Below, one piece after another: positions 1 through 8,588 of a stretch of DNA of 64,000 nucleotides; positions within the stretch are counted from its first letter, which is position 1, and the number at the start of each line of letters is the position of its first letter. Position numbers and translations under genes: made by a program. Location: NCBI GenBank assembly GCA_017555585.1, contig JAFZGA010000011.1, forward strand, positions 1 to 64,000. The letters run 5' to 3'. The notes under the pieces are model-generated. The model saw nothing but the letters and a program-made list of their open reading frames with translations, was not told the DNA's origin and did not search any database. Origin of the DNA: Bacteroidaceae bacterium (GTDB lineage Bacteria; Bacteroidota; Bacteroidia; Bacteroidales; Bacteroidaceae).

Positions 1-303
<303 letters not shown>

Positions 304-445
304 TTACGACGCTTTGCGTCGTCATCAGCACTGTGCGATACATCCACAGCTTTGCTTCTCTTTTGAAAAGCGGAATTGTTTACAGATGTAGTAAAGAATA
401 GACTGACTAATGAGTTGTACGACATAATGATCGGTCCCTTATTAA

Positions 446-555
446 GGCGATTGATAGCGTTGGGGATCCACCTCTTCCCATCCCGAACAGAGAAGTTAAG
501 CCCAACAGCGCCGATGGTACTGCAAATGTTTGTGGGAGAGTAGGTCATCGCCACT
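446..555 (+). rRNA. rrf: 5S ribosomal RNA
   Basis: A 110-base 5S rRNA: the ends GGCGAT (446-451) and ATCGCC (547-552) pair as the terminal helix. The conserved loop CCCATCCCGAACAGAGAAGTTAAG occurs at 478-501 in bacterial form. It is the last gene of the rRNA operon and is followed directly by a strong terminator. Part of its 3' tail (529-558) is repeated in broken form at 722-820. Confidence 0.95.
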
Positions 556-563
556 TTTTATGA

Positions 564-597
564 AAAGACGAGTTCCAAAAGGACTCGTCTTTTTGCA
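564..597 (+). terminator. rRNA operon terminator
   Basis: AAAAGACGAGT and ACTCGTCTTTT form an 11-bp stem followed by T-rich sequence, immediately after the 5S gene. It is a classic intrinsic terminator for the rRNA operon. Confidence 0.85.
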
Positions 598-600
598 TAT

Positions 601-822
601 ACAGGTGTCGATAACCTCCTCTCCTTGTGGTGCCGTCTAATCGCAACCCACGCGGTGTGACTACGCCACACTTCGCGTGACTGACTGCTGCTGGCATCGA
701 CGAACCTCCACTGCGTTCCGCTTTGTGGGAGAGTAGTGGCCTAAAGGCACTCCTTTGTAAACCTAAAGGTTCAGTCGTCGCAAGCAGTGCTACGGTTTCG
801 CACTGCCATCGCCACTTTTTTT
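601..822. repeat. Structured intergenic stretch with a split copy of the 5S 3' tail
   Basis: No gene is seen here. Bases 722-736 repeat the 5S segment 529-543 exactly (TTTGTGGGAGAGTAG), and 807-820 repeat the last part of the 5S tail (CATCGCCACTTTT). Between these halves sit 70 unrelated bases containing a hairpin (GCAGTGC ... GCACTGC, about 784-806). Upstream are two similar blocks (TCGATAACCTCC near 608 and TCGACGAACCTCC near 698) and another short inverted repeat (GTGTG ... CACAC near 655-671). It looks like a remnant of a second 5S end that was interrupted or rearranged. Confidence 0.6.
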
Positions 823-823
823 C

Positions 824-866
824 GAGAAGAGTCTTAGTTAATAGCTGAGACTCTTCTCCTTTTTTG
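824..866 (+). terminator. Second terminator, downstream of the broken 5S tail copy
   Basis: GAGAAGAGTCT and AGACTCTTCTC form an 11-bp stem with an 11-12 base loop, followed by CCTTTTTT. It sits behind the partial 5S-tail copy just as the first terminator sits behind the real 5S gene, but its stem sequence differs. Confidence 0.8.
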
Positions 867-956
867 CATTATAGAGTCTCTAGAGTCCTTAAAGTCTATA
901 GGGTCACATCTTGAATGTCAAGGTTTGTAGCCAGTAAAACAAATTCTGTATTTTCA

Positions 957-1397
957 TTAATGTCCTTTTGTTCTGATTACCTGGCGCAGGATCTCGTCGA
1001 TGGAGAATCGGCCCGGGCCACTGAAAAACATAAGTACGAATATTGTGAGGTACATCAATGCCAACTCTTTTACTGCAAGAGGGTCGCTTGCGTGTATTAC
1101 TAAAAGTGCTATGCACATGGTGAATATCATGGGGATAAGGCAAAGTCTAAACAATGCACCGAGAATGAAACCGAACGAACATGCTACTTCGGCGAATATG
1201 ACAAGCCAGAACGAGAGTGTACTGCCCATACCTAACGGGTCGGGGAAATTCTCTGTTGCCTCGTTGAAACTAATCCATTTACTTATGCCATGACTCATGA
1301 ACATTGCACCGAATACTATTCGTGCGGCAAGGAGTATTACGGAATATGCCATAGGCAATCGTGGCTCCTTGAACAGGAGGTTTGTGATCTTTTCCAT
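957..1397 (-). CDS. DoxX family membrane protein
   Basis: A 146-residue integral membrane protein with about four hydrophobic helices. The N-terminal part (residues ~17-45) reads AVILLAARIVFGAMFMSHG-like, with the small-residue helix and SHG..K turn typical of the DoxX/DoxD family. It ends in a helix near residue 120 and the loop GPGRFSIDE, which is common in this family. DoxX proteins are linked to quinone or thiol redox balance at the membrane in some bacteria, but the role here is unknown. It is a single gene on the minus strand, ending shortly after the rRNA terminators and divergent from the porin at 1568. Family call is good; function is not known. Confidence 0.85.
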   Translation of the reverse strand: MEKITNLLFKEPRLPMAYSVILLAARIVFGAMFMSHGISKWISFNEATENFPDPLGMGSTLSFWLVIFAEVACSFGFILGALFRLCLIPMIFTMCIALLVIHASDPLAVKELALMYLTIFVLMFFSGPGRFSIDEILRQVIRTKGH

Positions 1398-1567
1398 ATA
1401 TATAATCAGTTTGTTTTTTCTTTAAACATCACTTCTTTCCCAAAAGTTTCTTTCTGCTTCCTTTTTTATCTGAATCTTTTCTCTCCTCAAAGCGATAATT
1501 CTGCTGCAGAGAACTTTATTTGCTCTTGTATGTTTTTTTTCTGTATCAAACTATAAAAAATGGTATT

Positions 1568-2851
1568 ATGAACAGAAAATCAAAAACTTTATTGTTGTCG
1601 GCATTATTGTTGTCGGCAACAATTTCTGCGACTGCACAGCGTTGGGTCGAAATTACTGATGGTGAGACACCTGTGATTTGTATCAGCGAAACAGTAAATG
1701 AGGCACCTGATGTGGTGGAGATTTTTCAGAACACCCAAAGCAGTTATTATCACGATGCCCGAGCACCACGTTTTATCCTTGTGGACCAGGAGGGCAAATG
1801 GGCTTTGGGTCTGGGCGGTTATCTGCAGGCAAAAATCGAGTATGATTTTGACAGGGCTGTCAACAATGTGGACTTCTTGCCGTCGGCTATTTTTGAAAAG
1901 GGTGGCCCAAGCAGTCAATTGCAGATGGACATGACGAATTCGACAATCTTCATGAAGTTGGTAGGACGAACTCGTCTGCTTGGTGATTTTGTGGTATACA
2001 CATCGGGTAACTGGCGTGGCAGTGGGCTTGGATTTCAGTTGCTTAATGCCTACATGAGCACTTCGTATCTGAAATTCGGATATGGTGTCGGCTCTTTTAT
2101 GGATATTGAGGCTGTTCCTACTACAATCGATTATGGTGGTCCATGCGGTATGACATTCTATCGTACAACGCAGGTTATGTTGCGTTATGGATTCGATTGG
2201 GGTCTGTCGATGGGTGTTGCTATTGAAAATCCAAATGTAAGTGCGGAGCAGAACGATTTTGTCGGTGTCGATGTACAGCGTGTTCCTAATGTTCCGGTAT
2301 ATTTGCAGTACAATCTTAAAGGCAACAGTGATAATCATATCCGTCTTGGTGCTATCATGCGCGACATATATTATACCGATAAGGTGTCTGGCAAGAATTC
2401 TGACAAGGTAGGCTGGGGTGCTCAGGCGAGTTTGCTTACAACAATGGGTGGTCTTCAGCTTTTAGGACAATTTACCATTGGAGAGGGTATAGGCTCTCTG
2501 GTCAACAATATCTCGAACATTGGAGTTGATATTGTTCCCGACCCAGAGGCTCCTGGTAAGGCTATGTTGCTCAGGAGCGAGAGTTGGTATGCCGGTCTGC
2601 AATACAACTTTACAAAGAATTTTATGATGTCGGCAACATATAGCCAGACTGCATTGCATTCACGCAAGGGATATGCCGAGTATAACCCCGGTGCATCGCG
2701 TAAAGGACAGTATGTTGTTGCAAATGCCATATACAACCTGACCGATAATTTGCAGATAGGAATAGAGTATCTTCATGGCTGGAGAACAGACTTCAACGAA
2801 AAGATATATAATGCAAACCGTGTGAATCTTTCGGCAAGGTACGATTTCTGA
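1568..2851 (+). CDS. Outer-membrane beta-barrel porin, DcaP-like
   Basis: A 427-residue protein with a clear signal peptide (residues 1-24, hydrophobic core SALLLSATISATAQ). The body consists of alternating polar/hydrophobic strands with many Gly and Tyr residues, and the last residue is Phe in NLSARYDF, the usual end of a barrel assembled by BamA. The segment KWALGLGGYLQAKIEYDF, after a short N-terminal helical region, resembles DcaP-type trimeric porins. I chose ATG 1568 because it directly begins the signal peptide; the frame continues upstream to 1520, but that would add an unlikely 16-residue leader. A terminator follows at 2877. Substrate is unknown; barrel assignment is firm, the subfamily less so. 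Confidence 0.8.
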   Translation: MNRKSKTLLLSALLLSATISATAQRWVEITDGETPVICISETVNEAPDVVEIFQNTQSSYYHDARAPRFILVDQEGKWALGLGGYLQAKIEYDFDRAVNNVDFLPSAIFEKGGPSSQLQMDMTNSTIFMKLVGRTRLLGDFVVYTSGNWRGSGLGFQLLNAYMSTSYLKFGYGVGSFMDIEAVPTTIDYGGPCGMTFYRTTQVMLRYGFDWGLSMGVAIENPNVSAEQNDFVGVDVQRVPNVPVYLQYNLKGNSDNHIRLGAIMRDIYYTDKVSGKNSDKVGWGAQASLLTTMGGLQLLGQFTIGEGIGSLVNNISNIGVDIVPDPEAPGKAMLLRSESWYAGLQYNFTKNFMMSATYSQTALHSRKGYAEYNPGASRKGQYVVANAIYNLTDNLQIGIEYLHGWRTDFNEKIYNANRVNLSARYDF

Positions 2852-2876
2852 TAAAACACTGTTTTATTGCAACTTT

Positions 2877-2906
2877 GGAGCACACTGCGGTGTGCTCCTT
2901 GTTTTA
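2877..2906 (+). terminator. Terminator after the porin gene
   Basis: GGAGCACAC-TGC-GGTGTGCTCC forms a 9-10 bp stem with a three-base loop, followed by TTGTTTT, 25 bases after the porin stop codon. Confidence 0.8.
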
Positions 2907-3086
2907 TTGTTTGATTTTTTTCTTGTGGAGTATTTTGATTTTTAAAATGAATGTTTATTTTTGTAACAATTTTGTAAAATTTGCGTAACATTGCGGTAAA
3001 TTGCAGTTGTGGCATTTTATGCGTAGATTGCTCCTTTAAATTATAAAGGTTATAAAATTGATTAATAAATAAACTATTTATATTTT

Positions 3087-5399
3087 ATGAATTTCATTAA
3101 TGACATTCTGTCTTACGTGTCGGCATTGAGTTCTATAGAACTCAGCTACTTGTTTGTCGTGTTGTTCATGTTTACATTGGCAATCATCGACCTTACAGTA
3201 GGTGTGAGCAATGACGCCGTGAACTTCTTGAGTTCTGCTGTCGGTTCAAAGGCCGCTAAAATCAAGCATGTGCTTATAGTCGCTGCTGTGGGTATCTTTG
3301 TAGGTGCTTCGTTCAGTAGCGGTATGATGGACGTTGCACGTCATGGAATCTTTGATCCCTCATTCTTTACTTTTGAGAATGTGATGTGCGTATACCTTGC
3401 TGTGGTTATCAGTGACGTGTTCCTGCTCGACTTGTTCAACTCTCTCGGTCTTCCTACGTCTACAACCGTTTCGATGGTGTTTGAGCTTCTTGGAGCCTCT
3501 TTTGTCACTGCTCTCATAAGTTCTGGTGGCAGTGGATTGGCAATGCTGAATACGGACAGAGCTTTGACAATTATAATTTCGATATTCCTGTCGGTGGCCA
3601 TTGCTTTTGTGTTCGGTTTGCTCGTACAATGGATTTCACGTATTATATTCACATTTCATTACCGCAAGAATCTTGGTCGCAAGATAGGTATATATGGTGG
3701 TATCGCTACTACAGCCATAATCTACTTCATGCTTATTAAGGGTCTCAAGGGAAGTGCTTTGATTGGTTTCTTGCCTGAGTCGTTGAGTCATCTTATCTTT
3801 GAGCAGACTGGAATGTTCCTTCTTTGTGCCTTTGTGTTCTTTACAATACTTATGCAGTTGCTGCACTTGTGCAAAGTCAATGTGTTGAAGATTGTAGTTC
3901 TCATGGGTACTTTCTCGCTTGCCATGGCGTTTGCAGGAAATGACCTTGTAAACTTTATAGGTGTTACATTGGCCGGTTTTGAGTCGTTCAAGGATTTTGT
4001 TGCCAACGGTAACGGTATGATAGACTCGTTCATGATGGGATCTTTGAATCTGCCGGCGAAGACCAGCGTATTCTTCCTTGTAGCAGCGGGTGCCATCATG
4101 GTGTATGCCTTGTTTACCAGCAAGAAGGCTCGTAAGGTATTGCAGACATCTATCGACCTTTCGAGCCAGCAGGATGACGGTAACGAAATGTTCGGAACAT
4201 CTTCTATAGCACGTAATCTTGTACGTGCGGTGAGCAAGATGGTCGATGCCGTTACAAAAAATACTCCCGAGAGTGTCAAGAAATGGATTGCAAAGCGTTT
4301 TGCACCGCTTGAGGAACGCGAAGATGTCGCTTTCGACCTTGTGCGTGCTTCGGTGAACCTTGTGCTTGGTGGCTTGCTCATTGCTGTAGGTACATCGTTG
4401 AAACTTCCTCTCTCTACAACATACGTTACATTTATGGTTGGTATGGGTACATCACTTGCCGACCGTGCATGGGGACGCGAGAGTGCCGTATACCGTGTGA
4501 CTGGCGTTGTCTCTGTTGTGGGTGGCTGGTTCATAACAGCCGGTGCGGCGTTTATCATTGCTGCTTTTGTGGCTACAATCATGAACTACGGCGGAATTGT
4601 TGCAATGTATGTGATGATTGCTCTTGTCATCTATCTGTTGATACGTAGCCACATTGCGTACAACAAGAAAAAGAGCAGCGAGAAGGTCGATGAAAAGATG
4701 ATCGTCATATTGAAGTCTGAGAATCAGGAAGAGGTATGGGAAAACCTTGTATCACATGCTGCCGATACATTGACACACACTCTCTCATTCTCTGCTGATA
4801 CTTATAAGACACTGTTCGAGTCGTTCTCGAAAGATGCCTTGCGTCCTTTGAAGAGCTCTATGATAAAGATTGTCGAGGAGAAAGCTTTGATGAAGAAACA
4901 GCGTCGTGCCGAGACACGAGGCCTGCAACGTCTTGAGCAGAATCTTGCTTTTGAGCGCAGTACATGGTATCACTTGTGTACCAACAGCTGTCAGCAGATG
5001 CTTAATACGCTTACACGTATAGGTGAGCCGATGAAGGAGCATGCTGACAACAGTTTCAGCCCATTGTCAAAGATGTATGTTGATGAGTTTACACCATTCT
5101 GCCGTAATATCTTTGATGTTCTGAAGGATATCAACGAGATTATTCTTACAGGTAATTACTCGAACGCCGATGAGGTGTCATCACGTGCAAAGGATCTGAA
5201 ACACGAGCTTGCTACCTTGCGTAAGACCCAGACAATGCGTCTGCATCAGAGTAAGGGCAGCTTGCGTATGGATTTTGTCTACCTGAACCTGATACAGGAA
5301 TCACACGAGTTGCTCAGTGAGGTACGTAACTTGTTGCGTGGTAGCAAGAAACTCTTTGCTCCGTTGTCAAATGACACGGTAGCTGTTAATGAGGAATAA
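3087..5399 (+). CDS. Inorganic phosphate transporter (PiT family) fused to a PhoU-like domain
   Basis: A 770-residue protein. Residues ~15-540 are a PiT/PHO-4 phosphate permease with two inverted-repeat signatures: GVSNDAVNFLSSAVGSKAA near residue 38-56 and LPLSTTYVTFMVGMGTS near 434-450. The intervening and flanking helices number about ten. From ~560 to 770 the protein is soluble and helical (KSENQEEVWENLVSHAADTL ...), consistent with a PhoU-like domain, which in other bacteria is a separate regulator often encoded next to pit. The long form is seen in Bacteroidetes. It would import phosphate (or metal-phosphate) using an ion gradient, with the tail perhaps gating transport. It appears monocistronic. 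Confidence 0.88.
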   Translation: MNFINDILSYVSALSSIELSYLFVVLFMFTLAIIDLTVGVSNDAVNFLSSAVGSKAAKIKHVLIVAAVGIFVGASFSSGMMDVARHGIFDPSFFTFENVMCVYLAVVISDVFLLDLFNSLGLPTSTTVSMVFELLGASFVTALISSGGSGLAMLNTDRALTIIISIFLSVAIAFVFGLLVQWISRIIFTFHYRKNLGRKIGIYGGIATTAIIYFMLIKGLKGSALIGFLPESLSHLIFEQTGMFLLCAFVFFTILMQLLHLCKVNVLKIVVLMGTFSLAMAFAGNDLVNFIGVTLAGFESFKDFVANGNGMIDSFMMGSLNLPAKTSVFFLVAAGAIMVYALFTSKKARKVLQTSIDLSSQQDDGNEMFGTSSIARNLVRAVSKMVDAVTKNTPESVKKWIAKRFAPLEEREDVAFDLVRASVNLVLGGLLIAVGTSLKLPLSTTYVTFMVGMGTSLADRAWGRESAVYRVTGVVSVVGGWFITAGAAFIIAAFVATIMNYGGIVAMYVMIALVIYLLIRSHIAYNKKKSSEKVDEKMIVILKSENQEEVWENLVSHAADTLTHTLSFSADTYKTLFESFSKDALRPLKSSMIKIVEEKALMKKQRRAETRGLQRLEQNLAFERSTWYHLCTNSCQQMLNTLTRIGEPMKEHADNSFSPLSKMYVDEFTPFCRNIFDVLKDINEIILTGNYSNADEVSSRAKDLKHELATLRKTQTMRLHQSKGSLRMDFVYLNLIQESHELLSEVRNLLRGSKKLFAPLSNDTVAVNEE

Positions 5400-5420
5400 T
5401 GATTGATTGAAATGCAATAA

Positions 5421-5463
5421 TGGTGGCACTCTGTTGGTTTATGTAAATTGACATGGTGCCACA
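5421..5463. terminator. Possible terminator between the phosphate transporter and nfo
   Basis: GTGGCAC (5422-5428) and GTGCCAC (5455-5461) can pair around a long loop of about 26 bases, with a moderate T-rich follow-up. The long loop makes this a weak call. Confidence 0.35.
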
Positions 5464-5530
5464 TTTGTTTATCTGCAGCCTGTTTTTATGGGAAATGGCT
5501 GTCGGTTTGTTTGATTAATAGGACTTTTAT

Positions 5531-6364
5531 ATGAAATATATTGGAGCACATGTATCGGCGAGCGGTGGTGTGGAAAACGCACCGCTCAATGCAAAAGAGA
5601 TTGGGGCGAATGCTTTTGCCCTGTTTACAAAGAACCAGCGTCAGTGGGTATCTGCACCTCTGACAGCCAAGAGTATAGCACAGTTCAAGGAGAATTGTTT
5701 GAACGGAGGATTTGACACTTCGTACATAATGCCGCACGATAGCTATCTGATAAATCTCGGAAACCCCGATGAGGAAGCGATTCAAAAGTCGCGTGCTGCG
5801 TTTATCGACGAAATGCAACGCTGTGAGCAGCTTGGTCTGAAAATGCTCAATTTCCACCCTGGTAGCCATTTGAACAAGATTTCCATAGAACAGTGTCTTG
5901 ATGAAATTGCGGCAAACATCAATCTTGCTTTGTCAAAAACAAACGGTGTTACGGCTGTAATAGAGAACACGGCAGGTCAGGGCAGCAACGTGGGCAACAG
6001 GTTTGAGGAGATACGTTATATAATAGATCGTATTGAGGACAAGAGTAGGGTAGGAGTGTGTATAGATACATGCCATACATATTCTGCCGGATATGATATA
6101 GTGGGCGACTATGAGGGTGTTTTTGGTGAATTCGAACGTGTCATCGGTCTTGAATATCTTAAGGGTATCCACCTCAACGATACGAAGAAGCCTTTGGGCT
6201 CGCGTGTCGACAGGCATGAGAGTCTTGGTCTGGGACTGCTTGGCATGGATTTCTTCAAGCGTTTTATGCAGGATCCTCGTTTCGACAATATGCCAATAGT
6301 GCTTGAAACACCAGATGAAAGCCGTTGGGTTGACGAAATTGCTCTGTTGCACAGCTTTGAGTGA
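5531..6364 (+). CDS. nfo: Deoxyribonuclease IV (AP endonuclease, Nfo)
   Basis: A 277-residue TIM-barrel endonuclease IV that incises DNA 5' of abasic sites in base-excision repair, using three zinc ions. Signature blocks are present in order: GAHVSASGG at the N-terminus, NFHPGSH near residue 109, [12 protein letters not shown] near 144, [14 protein letters not shown] near 177, [17 protein letters not shown] near 213 and VLETP near 256. The zinc-binding His, Glu and Asp residues in these blocks are all intact. Length matches the family (about 280). A strong terminator hairpin follows at 6370, so it is probably transcribed alone. Confidence 0.96.
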   Translation: MKYIGAHVSASGGVENAPLNAKEIGANAFALFTKNQRQWVSAPLTAKSIAQFKENCLNGGFDTSYIMPHDSYLINLGNPDEEAIQKSRAAFIDEMQRCEQLGLKMLNFHPGSHLNKISIEQCLDEIAANINLALSKTNGVTAVIENTAGQGSNVGNRFEEIRYIIDRIEDKSRVGVCIDTCHTYSAGYDIVGDYEGVFGEFERVIGLEYLKGIHLNDTKKPLGSRVDRHESLGLGLLGMDFFKRFMQDPRFDNMPIVLETPDESRWVDEIALLHSFE

Positions 6365-6369
6365 TGTTA

Positions 6370-6408
6370 CAAATATTCCCTGCAGATGTATTTGCAGGGA
6401 ATATTTGT
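6370..6408 (+). terminator. Terminator after nfo
   Basis: A 15-bp perfect stem, CAAATATTCCCTGCA / TGCAGGGAATATTTG, with an 8-base loop sits 6 bases after the nfo stop. The poly-T tract is poor, but the stem is strong. The distal arm overlaps the -33 box of the next promoter. Confidence 0.7.
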
Positions 6409-6435
6409 AATATTAGTCCCTTTATGCTAAATTTG
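6404..6435 (+). promoter_or_regulatory. Bacteroidetes-type promoter for the queuosine-precursor transporter gene
   Basis: TTTG (6404-6407), a 20-base spacer and TAAATTTG (6428-6435) match the -33/-7 consensus TTTG-N19-21-TAnnTTTG exactly. The start codon at 6460 lies 24 bases downstream. No preQ1 riboswitch-like pseudoknot was recognised in the short leader. Confidence 0.6.
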
Positions 6436-6459
6436 CATTGAATTCTTAAAAACAAATTT

Positions 6460-7146
6460 ATGGACAAGGTATCGGAAAACCCTTTCAAAAACCGAGCAGG
6501 TGGCGATATGTCGCTGATGGTCGTGACCGCACTCTTTGTTACGTTGTATCTGGTGTCGAACGTAATGGCGGTAAAAGTTATCACTCTTTTTGATTTGTTG
6601 TATTTTGACGCGGGAACAATAACGTTTCCTTTTGCCTATATGCTGGGCGATGTGCTTACCGAGATTTGGGGCTATCGTACGGCACGCAAGGTCATTTGGC
6701 TGACATTCCTGTGTAATGTGATAATGGTAGTGTGTACACAGATAGGTGTGTGGTTGCCTTCTGTAGCTTATCTTGATCCCACGGCAATGGCGTACAATAC
6801 CGTATTTACTTATGTTCCGCGTATCGTGCTCGGCTCTTTGGCGGGATTCCTGTTAGGTGAATTGTCGAATGCATGGCTGATGGAACGCATTAAGGTCAAG
6901 ACAAAAGGTCGTTTCCTTTGGGTACGTACCATTGGAAGTTCGGTTGTCGGTTACGTCTTCGATACATTGCCGTTTGTTCTGATAGCCTTTGCCGGTATAT
7001 TGACTGTAAGGGATATTCTGCTCATGATTGCAGTGCAATACTTTATGAAACTTGTCATAGAGGTTCTTTTCGGCACGCCGATGGCGTACGCGGTGATAGT
7101 GTTCCTGAAGCGCAGGATCCTGAAAATGCGTCACTCACGTAATTGA
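6460..7146 (+). CDS. yhhQ: Queuosine precursor transporter, VUT/YhhQ family
   Basis: A 228-residue membrane protein with about six helices. It matches the YhhQ/VUT family in length and in the blocks TLYLVSNVMAVKV (residues ~27-39), GDVLTEIWGYRTARKV (~64-79) and LGSLAGFLLGEL (~126-137). YhhQ imports preQ0/preQ1 or queuine-type bases used to modify tRNA wobble position 34. The promoter at 6404-6435 suggests independent expression. Family identity is strong; which precursor is taken up cannot be told from the sequence. Confidence 0.9.
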   Translation: MDKVSENPFKNRAGGDMSLMVVTALFVTLYLVSNVMAVKVITLFDLLYFDAGTITFPFAYMLGDVLTEIWGYRTARKVIWLTFLCNVIMVVCTQIGVWLPSVAYLDPTAMAYNTVFTYVPRIVLGSLAGFLLGELSNAWLMERIKVKTKGRFLWVRTIGSSVVGYVFDTLPFVLIAFAGILTVRDILLMIAVQYFMKLVIEVLFGTPMAYAVIVFLKRRILKMRHSRN

Positions 7147-7343
7147 CAACCCCTCTTTTGTTAAATTTAATTAATGGAGAAAATATTTCCTGTTTTAGAT
7201 AATGTTTTCTTTAAAATAAATGTTTTTCTTTGGAAAAAGATTGATGCAATCATTGGCAATAGCTCTTTGAACATTCCTGTTGTTTTTCTTGTTTATATGT
7301 TCAGTTTGATGAACTTTTTATAAACAATTTAAATGATAGGATT

Positions 7344-7718
7344 ATGGCTGTAAAGTTTTATAAGTGTTCCCATTGCGGAAACGTGGTTGTCAAAATGGTC
7401 GATTCCGGTGTGCCTGTTGTCTGTTGTGGTAAACCCATGGAAGAACTTGTTGCAAACACAGTTGATGCAAGTGTGGAAAAGCATGTGCCTCATGTTGTGG
7501 GGAGAGAGAATGGCTTGCTGAAAATAGAAATAGGCTCTGTACACCATCCGATGACACCCGAGCATCATATCGTTTTTGTCTATGTGGAGACAGAAGACGG
7601 TGGGGTGAGCGTTAGTTTGAAAAATGAACCTGTTGCAGAAGTTTGCATTGGAAACAGAAAGGCTCTTGCCGTATATGAGTATTGCAATCTGCATGGTTTG
7701 TGGAAGAGAGACTTATAA
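7344..7718 (+). CDS. dfx: Desulfoferrodoxin (superoxide reductase, 2Fe-SOR)
   Basis: A 124-residue cytoplasmic superoxide reductase that reduces superoxide to hydrogen peroxide without making oxygen, as expected in an anaerobe. Both metal sites are present. The N-terminal Dx iron centre has Cys8, Cys11, Cys27 and Cys28. The catalytic His4-Cys1 centre has His47, His68, His74, Cys114 and His117, with the usual Glu-Lys pair (45-46) before the first His. It lies 42 bases upstream of rubrerythrin in the same direction, so the two probably form an oxidative-stress operon in which rubrerythrin removes the peroxide produced here. Confidence 0.95.
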   Translation: MAVKFYKCSHCGNVVVKMVDSGVPVVCCGKPMEELVANTVDASVEKHVPHVVGRENGLLKIEIGSVHHPMTPEHHIVFVYVETEDGGVSVSLKNEPVAEVCIGNRKALAVYEYCNLHGLWKRDL

Positions 7719-7760
7719 AAATAAATTGATAACTAAATAACTGATATTAAAATTATTATT

Positions 7761-8339
7761 ATGGAAAAAAGTATTAAAGGAACAAAAACCGAAAAGAATC
7801 TTTTGACTTCGTTTGCCGGTGAATCACAGGCAAGAATGCGTTATACATATTTTGCAAGTGTTGCAAAAAAAGAGGGTTACGAACAGATTGCTGCTATATT
7901 CCAGGAGACTGCCGATCAGGAGAAAGAGCATGCAAAACGTATGTTCAAGTGGCTTGAAGGCGGTATGGTTGAGATCACAGCTTGCTATCCTGCTGGTGTG
8001 ATAGGTACAACAGCCGAGAACCTTAAGGCTGCAGCTGCCGGTGAGAATGAGGAGTGGACTGCTGATTATCCTCGCTTTGCGGATGTTGCTGATGCTGAAG
8101 GTTTCCCTGCAATCGCTGTTATGTATCGCAACATCGCTACTGCTGAAAAGGGACATGAAGAGCGTTATCTTGCACTTCTTAAGAATGTTGAGAACGGTAC
8201 AGTGTTCAAGAAGACAGAGGCTGTTACATGGCAGTGCCGTAACTGTGGCTTTATCTATACAGGTACTGAAGCTCCTGAGTTGTGTCCTGCATGCTTGCAT
8301 CCAAAGGCACACTTCGAGGTAAAGAAGAACAATTATTGA
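7761..8339 (+). CDS. rbr: Rubrerythrin
   Basis: A 192-residue rubrerythrin, a diiron peroxidase that reduces hydrogen peroxide in the cytoplasm. The N-terminal four-helix bundle carries the diiron ligands (Glu21 in AGESQAR, Glu54 and His57 in [10 protein letters not shown], and the Glu/His set in AEKGHEERY near 128-136). The C-terminal rubredoxin domain has Cys159, Cys162, Cys175 and Cys178. It follows the superoxide reductase gene by 42 bases and ends before a good terminator at 8397. Confidence 0.96.
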   Translation: MEKSIKGTKTEKNLLTSFAGESQARMRYTYFASVAKKEGYEQIAAIFQETADQEKEHAKRMFKWLEGGMVEITACYPAGVIGTTAENLKAAAAGENEEWTADYPRFADVADAEGFPAIAVMYRNIATAEKGHEERYLALLKNVENGTVFKKTEAVTWQCRNCGFIYTGTEAPELCPACLHPKAHFEVKKNNY

Positions 8340-8396
8340 TTTGAATTGTGATTTGAATTGGGTGACGGATACTGAATCCGGTTACAATCTATATTT

Positions 8397-8432
8397 ACAC
8401 CGCCCCTCGTTAGAGGAGCGGTGTTTTTTTTG
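8397..8432 (+). terminator. Terminator of the superoxide reductase-rubrerythrin operon
   Basis: ACACCGCCCCTC and GAGGAGCGGTGT pair with one mismatch over 12 positions around a 4-base loop, followed by eight T. Confidence 0.9.
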
Positions 8433-8493
8433 TTGATTTTTAAAATGTATCTGCAACCTTTGTTCTTATTTTTGGTTCATATATCGGAATTCT

Positions 8494-8517
8494 GGTGCAT
8501 TTTTGGTGCATCTTTTT
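8494..8517 (+). repeat. Two direct GGTGCA(T)-T-rich motifs
   Basis: GGTGCATTTTT (8494-8504) is followed immediately by GGTGCATCTTTTT (8505-8517). The same 11-mer occurs inverted at 8751-8761, with a variant at 8732-8745, on the other side of the tRNA-tail duplication at 8572. Clustered short repeats around an attachment site could be recombinase or excisionase binding sites; this is inference. Confidence 0.45.
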
Positions 8518-8530
8518 GGGTATAGAAAAA

Positions 8531-8563
8531 ACCTACAAGATTGAAAATCAATATCTTGTAGGT
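8531..8563 (-). terminator. Displaced tRNA-Ser terminator
   Basis: CCTACAAGAT and ATCTTGTAGG form a 10-bp stem with an 11-base loop. Read on the minus strand it follows the duplicated tRNA-Ser 3' end (8572-8588) and is followed by TTTTTTC, as a terminator would be. This is the arrangement expected if the stretch was once directly downstream of tRNA-Ser(UGA) before an element inserted. Confidence 0.6.
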
Positions 8564-8571
8564 TTGTTTCA

Positions 8572-8588
8572 GCGGAGAGAGAGGGATT
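8572..8588. repeat. attL-like 17-bp duplication of the tRNA-Ser(UGA) 3' end
   Basis: GCGGAGAGAGAGGGATT here is identical to 10968-10984, which is the end of the tRNA-Ser gene (acceptor stem and part of the T arm, on the minus strand). The two copies lie 2396 bases apart in the same orientation. This is the signature left by integration at a tRNA 3' end. Confidence 0.75.

Noticed and set aside
6409-6459. preQ1 riboswitch before the queuosine-precursor transporter
   Set aside because: The leader after the promoter is only about 25 bases long and shows no pseudoknot or conserved A-rich tail.
8340-8572. Possible CRISPR or phage remnant near the tRNA-Ser duplication
   Set aside because: No regularly spaced repeats and no phage-like gene were seen; the repeats present are short integrase-site-like motifs and hairpins only.
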